From: Apostichopus japonicus
Lineage: Eukaryota; Echinodermata; Holothuroidea; Aspidochirotida; Stichopodidae
Direction: 5' to 3'
Assembly: GCF_037975245.1 (NCBI RefSeq)
Contig: NC_092579.1
Coordinates: forward strand, 30,033,666 to 30,097,665
Length of the DNA stretch: 64,000 bases
This document shows positions 62,701-64,000 of this stretch, in pieces. The position numbers and the translations under genes are program-made. Under the pieces are notes generated by a model. It worked only from the letters and a program-made list of their open reading frames with translations, searched no databases and had not been told where the DNA came from. Position 1 is the first letter of the stretch. The number at the start of each line of letters is the position of its first letter.

Positions 62701-63799
62701 GAGAAGATGAGTGCATGGTAATGGAAGGTTACAGGTAGAAGAGGGAGTAAAGGGTGAAGTGGAAAATGGGGAAACAAGGTATTGATCATGTGAATTTATT
62801 TCAATTTGGGGATCATGTTTCTAACCAAAAGGTAGAATGTTGCAGCTCAGTGCAGGACTGAGAGGAGATCTTCTAGAATTGTGTGAGTCATGTCGGACAT
62901 TTTTAGTTTTAATATGAGTATAATTAGGTTGAAAATGTCACCCTCAACTAGTAAAGTGATCAGTTGTCAATTGCTTGGTGTTGATTCCCCTGGCCATTGA
63001 ATGCTTCTGGAGAGGTTATACATTTCCATTTTCATTGTGCAGCCTGATTGTTAACAAGTTACACTGCACGTTCAAGTTGTTTACCCAGGATCCTCAGAAA
63101 AAACTTAAACAAGGAAAAACTGAACAATTAAATTCTCTGGATCTTGAGCCAACAGGAACTATGACGAAGGTTGCGTTTCCTGTCCATGGTGTTTGATTAC
63201 TCTCACACATTTGATACGGCACGAGGAGCAGGTTTCTTGTTGATTCTAAATATGGGAAAAAATATGCCAAAAAAAAAAAACCCCCAATGAATGAGTGAGT
63301 GAATGAATGAAATGGAAACTGCAGCTTATGGACACTTCTTATTAATAACCATTGGGGAGGTGTTGTTAAAAAAAGCTGTATTAAATAATATGAAGCACCA
63401 CTATAGGATATTCAAGTATGCTTGAAAACTTTTGAGTAATGTTTAGAACATTGTTCATTATGAGGGTGAGTGGGGCACAGATTGAGGACCAGGGGGAGGG
63501 GGTTGGGGAGGTTGGAAGGAGAGGCTAAAGGGACCAAATGAAAGTACTGAAAGTGTATCTGTGAGCTGTACCATATATATATTTTTACATATTTATTCCA
63601 CATTTCAAATTACATTAGGAATGCATAAAAGTCATGGAGGGGTGAGAGATTGACCATGGAGGATGTGGGGTGGCAGTGGTTTTCCTTGGATGGGGATTGG
63701 GGAAAATCAGATATATACAGCAGTGATATGCAATTGTGTTTTAATCTTTTGCTATATATACACATAAGCTTTTAACTCCTGCATACCTGTTTATTGTAA
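59777..63799 (+). other. putative intron 2 of the CARD gene; no exon recognised
   Basis: Starts GTAAGTTTATCAG. Notable for G-rich plus-strand runs at 59837-59876 and 62649-62676, an A-run at 60012-60026 and short GAAT repeats (63294-63310). Open frames at 61172-61501 (109 codons) and 62975-63196 (73 codons) have no family I recognise and no clear splice support. Confidence 0.4.
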
Positions 63800-63825
63800 G
63801 TACTGTATATATATATATACAGTAC
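63800..63825. repeat. perfect 26-bp palindrome
   Basis: GTACTGTATAT followed by its exact mirror complement around an AT-rich centre. Flanked by unremarkable sequence to the window end. Confidence 0.85.
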
Positions 63826-64000
63826 ATATCGTGGCATACATTTTGTATGGATTATCATATGTACTGTGATGCCCGTTTCATTCCGACCAATAGCAAAAGG
63901 AAATGAACATAAGTATCCAGTGAGACAGTATGACATTATAGCTGTGTACTACTGTGTGGCTAACATTGTATGCATAGCATGAGTATTATAGCTATGTGTA

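Overview
This is a window of eukaryotic, AT-rich, repeat-loaded animal DNA. It has spliced exons with GT-AG borders, a metazoan-type cytoplasmic tyrosine kinase, tRNA-derived SINEs with an L2-like tail, CR1/L2-type LINEs and several cut-and-paste DNA transposon derivatives. I infer a marine invertebrate, probably a deuterostome such as an echinoderm. The phylum is a guess from repeat style, not proven.

The main gene is a Fes/Fer-family (F-BAR/SH2/kinase) tyrosine kinase on the minus strand. Recognisable exons run from an SH2 exon at 27346-27545 down to the last exon at 2321-2462 (stop codon at 2321-2323). Possible acidic linker exons lie further upstream at 33673-33766 and 35137-35191. It is an unprocessed pseudogene, with introns and most splice signals kept. 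Reading with the inferred splice sites gives three frameshifts (SH2 domain, glycine-rich loop, the residue before APE) and three nonsense codons (SH2 Arg, activation-loop Tyr, a Gln before helix G). The two exons for helices D-E/HRD and for the catalytic loop/activation loop occur three times, because a 3.4-4.8 kb intron-exon block (12289-17131, 17132-20560, 20561-24720) is tandemly triplicated. All three copies share the same stop and deletion, so the gene was dead before the block was amplified. Each block also carries a tandem array of SINE units (6, 2 and 4 copies), a hAT-like MITE and a foldback-type element. The outer breakpoint lies inside that foldback element.

Region by region. 0.3-1.2 kb holds short tandem repeats. 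2.3-3.1 kb holds the last two kinase exons. 3.64-12.4 kb is a diverged ~300-bp satellite whose units switch orientation near 6-6.7 kb. 12.3-24.9 kb is the triplicated block. 25.5-27.5 kb holds the N-lobe and SH2 exons. 26-36 kb is a dense nest of mobile elements: TTAA-flanked MITEs, a 2.4-kb element with 31-bp perfect terminal inverted repeats, a 993-bp solo LTR with a GAAT duplication, a SINE with a 12-bp target duplication and a 95-bp hAT-like MITE. A near full-length but frameshifted CR1/L2-clade LINE lies at 36.3-40.1 kb. A hAT MITE with perfect 17-bp TIRs and an 8-bp duplication lies at 40629-40937. Another LINE fragment is at 43.2 kb and a 233-bp tandem repeat at 44.1-44.7 kb. A 5.3-kb minisatellite with higher-order structure spans 46.9-52.2 kb. 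A cluster of palindromic minisatellite units is at 54.6 kb.

The right end (56.4-64 kb) looks like the start of a plus-strand gene. There is a plausible 5' non-coding exon ending at 56735. A convincing first coding exon (59553-59776, ATG at 59605) encodes the first ~57 residues of what looks like a CARD (death-fold) domain. The rest of that gene is not recognised here and probably lies beyond the window. The pseudogene and the CARD exon are not obviously related in function. No prokaryotic system, CRISPR array, rRNA or functional tRNA gene was seen.
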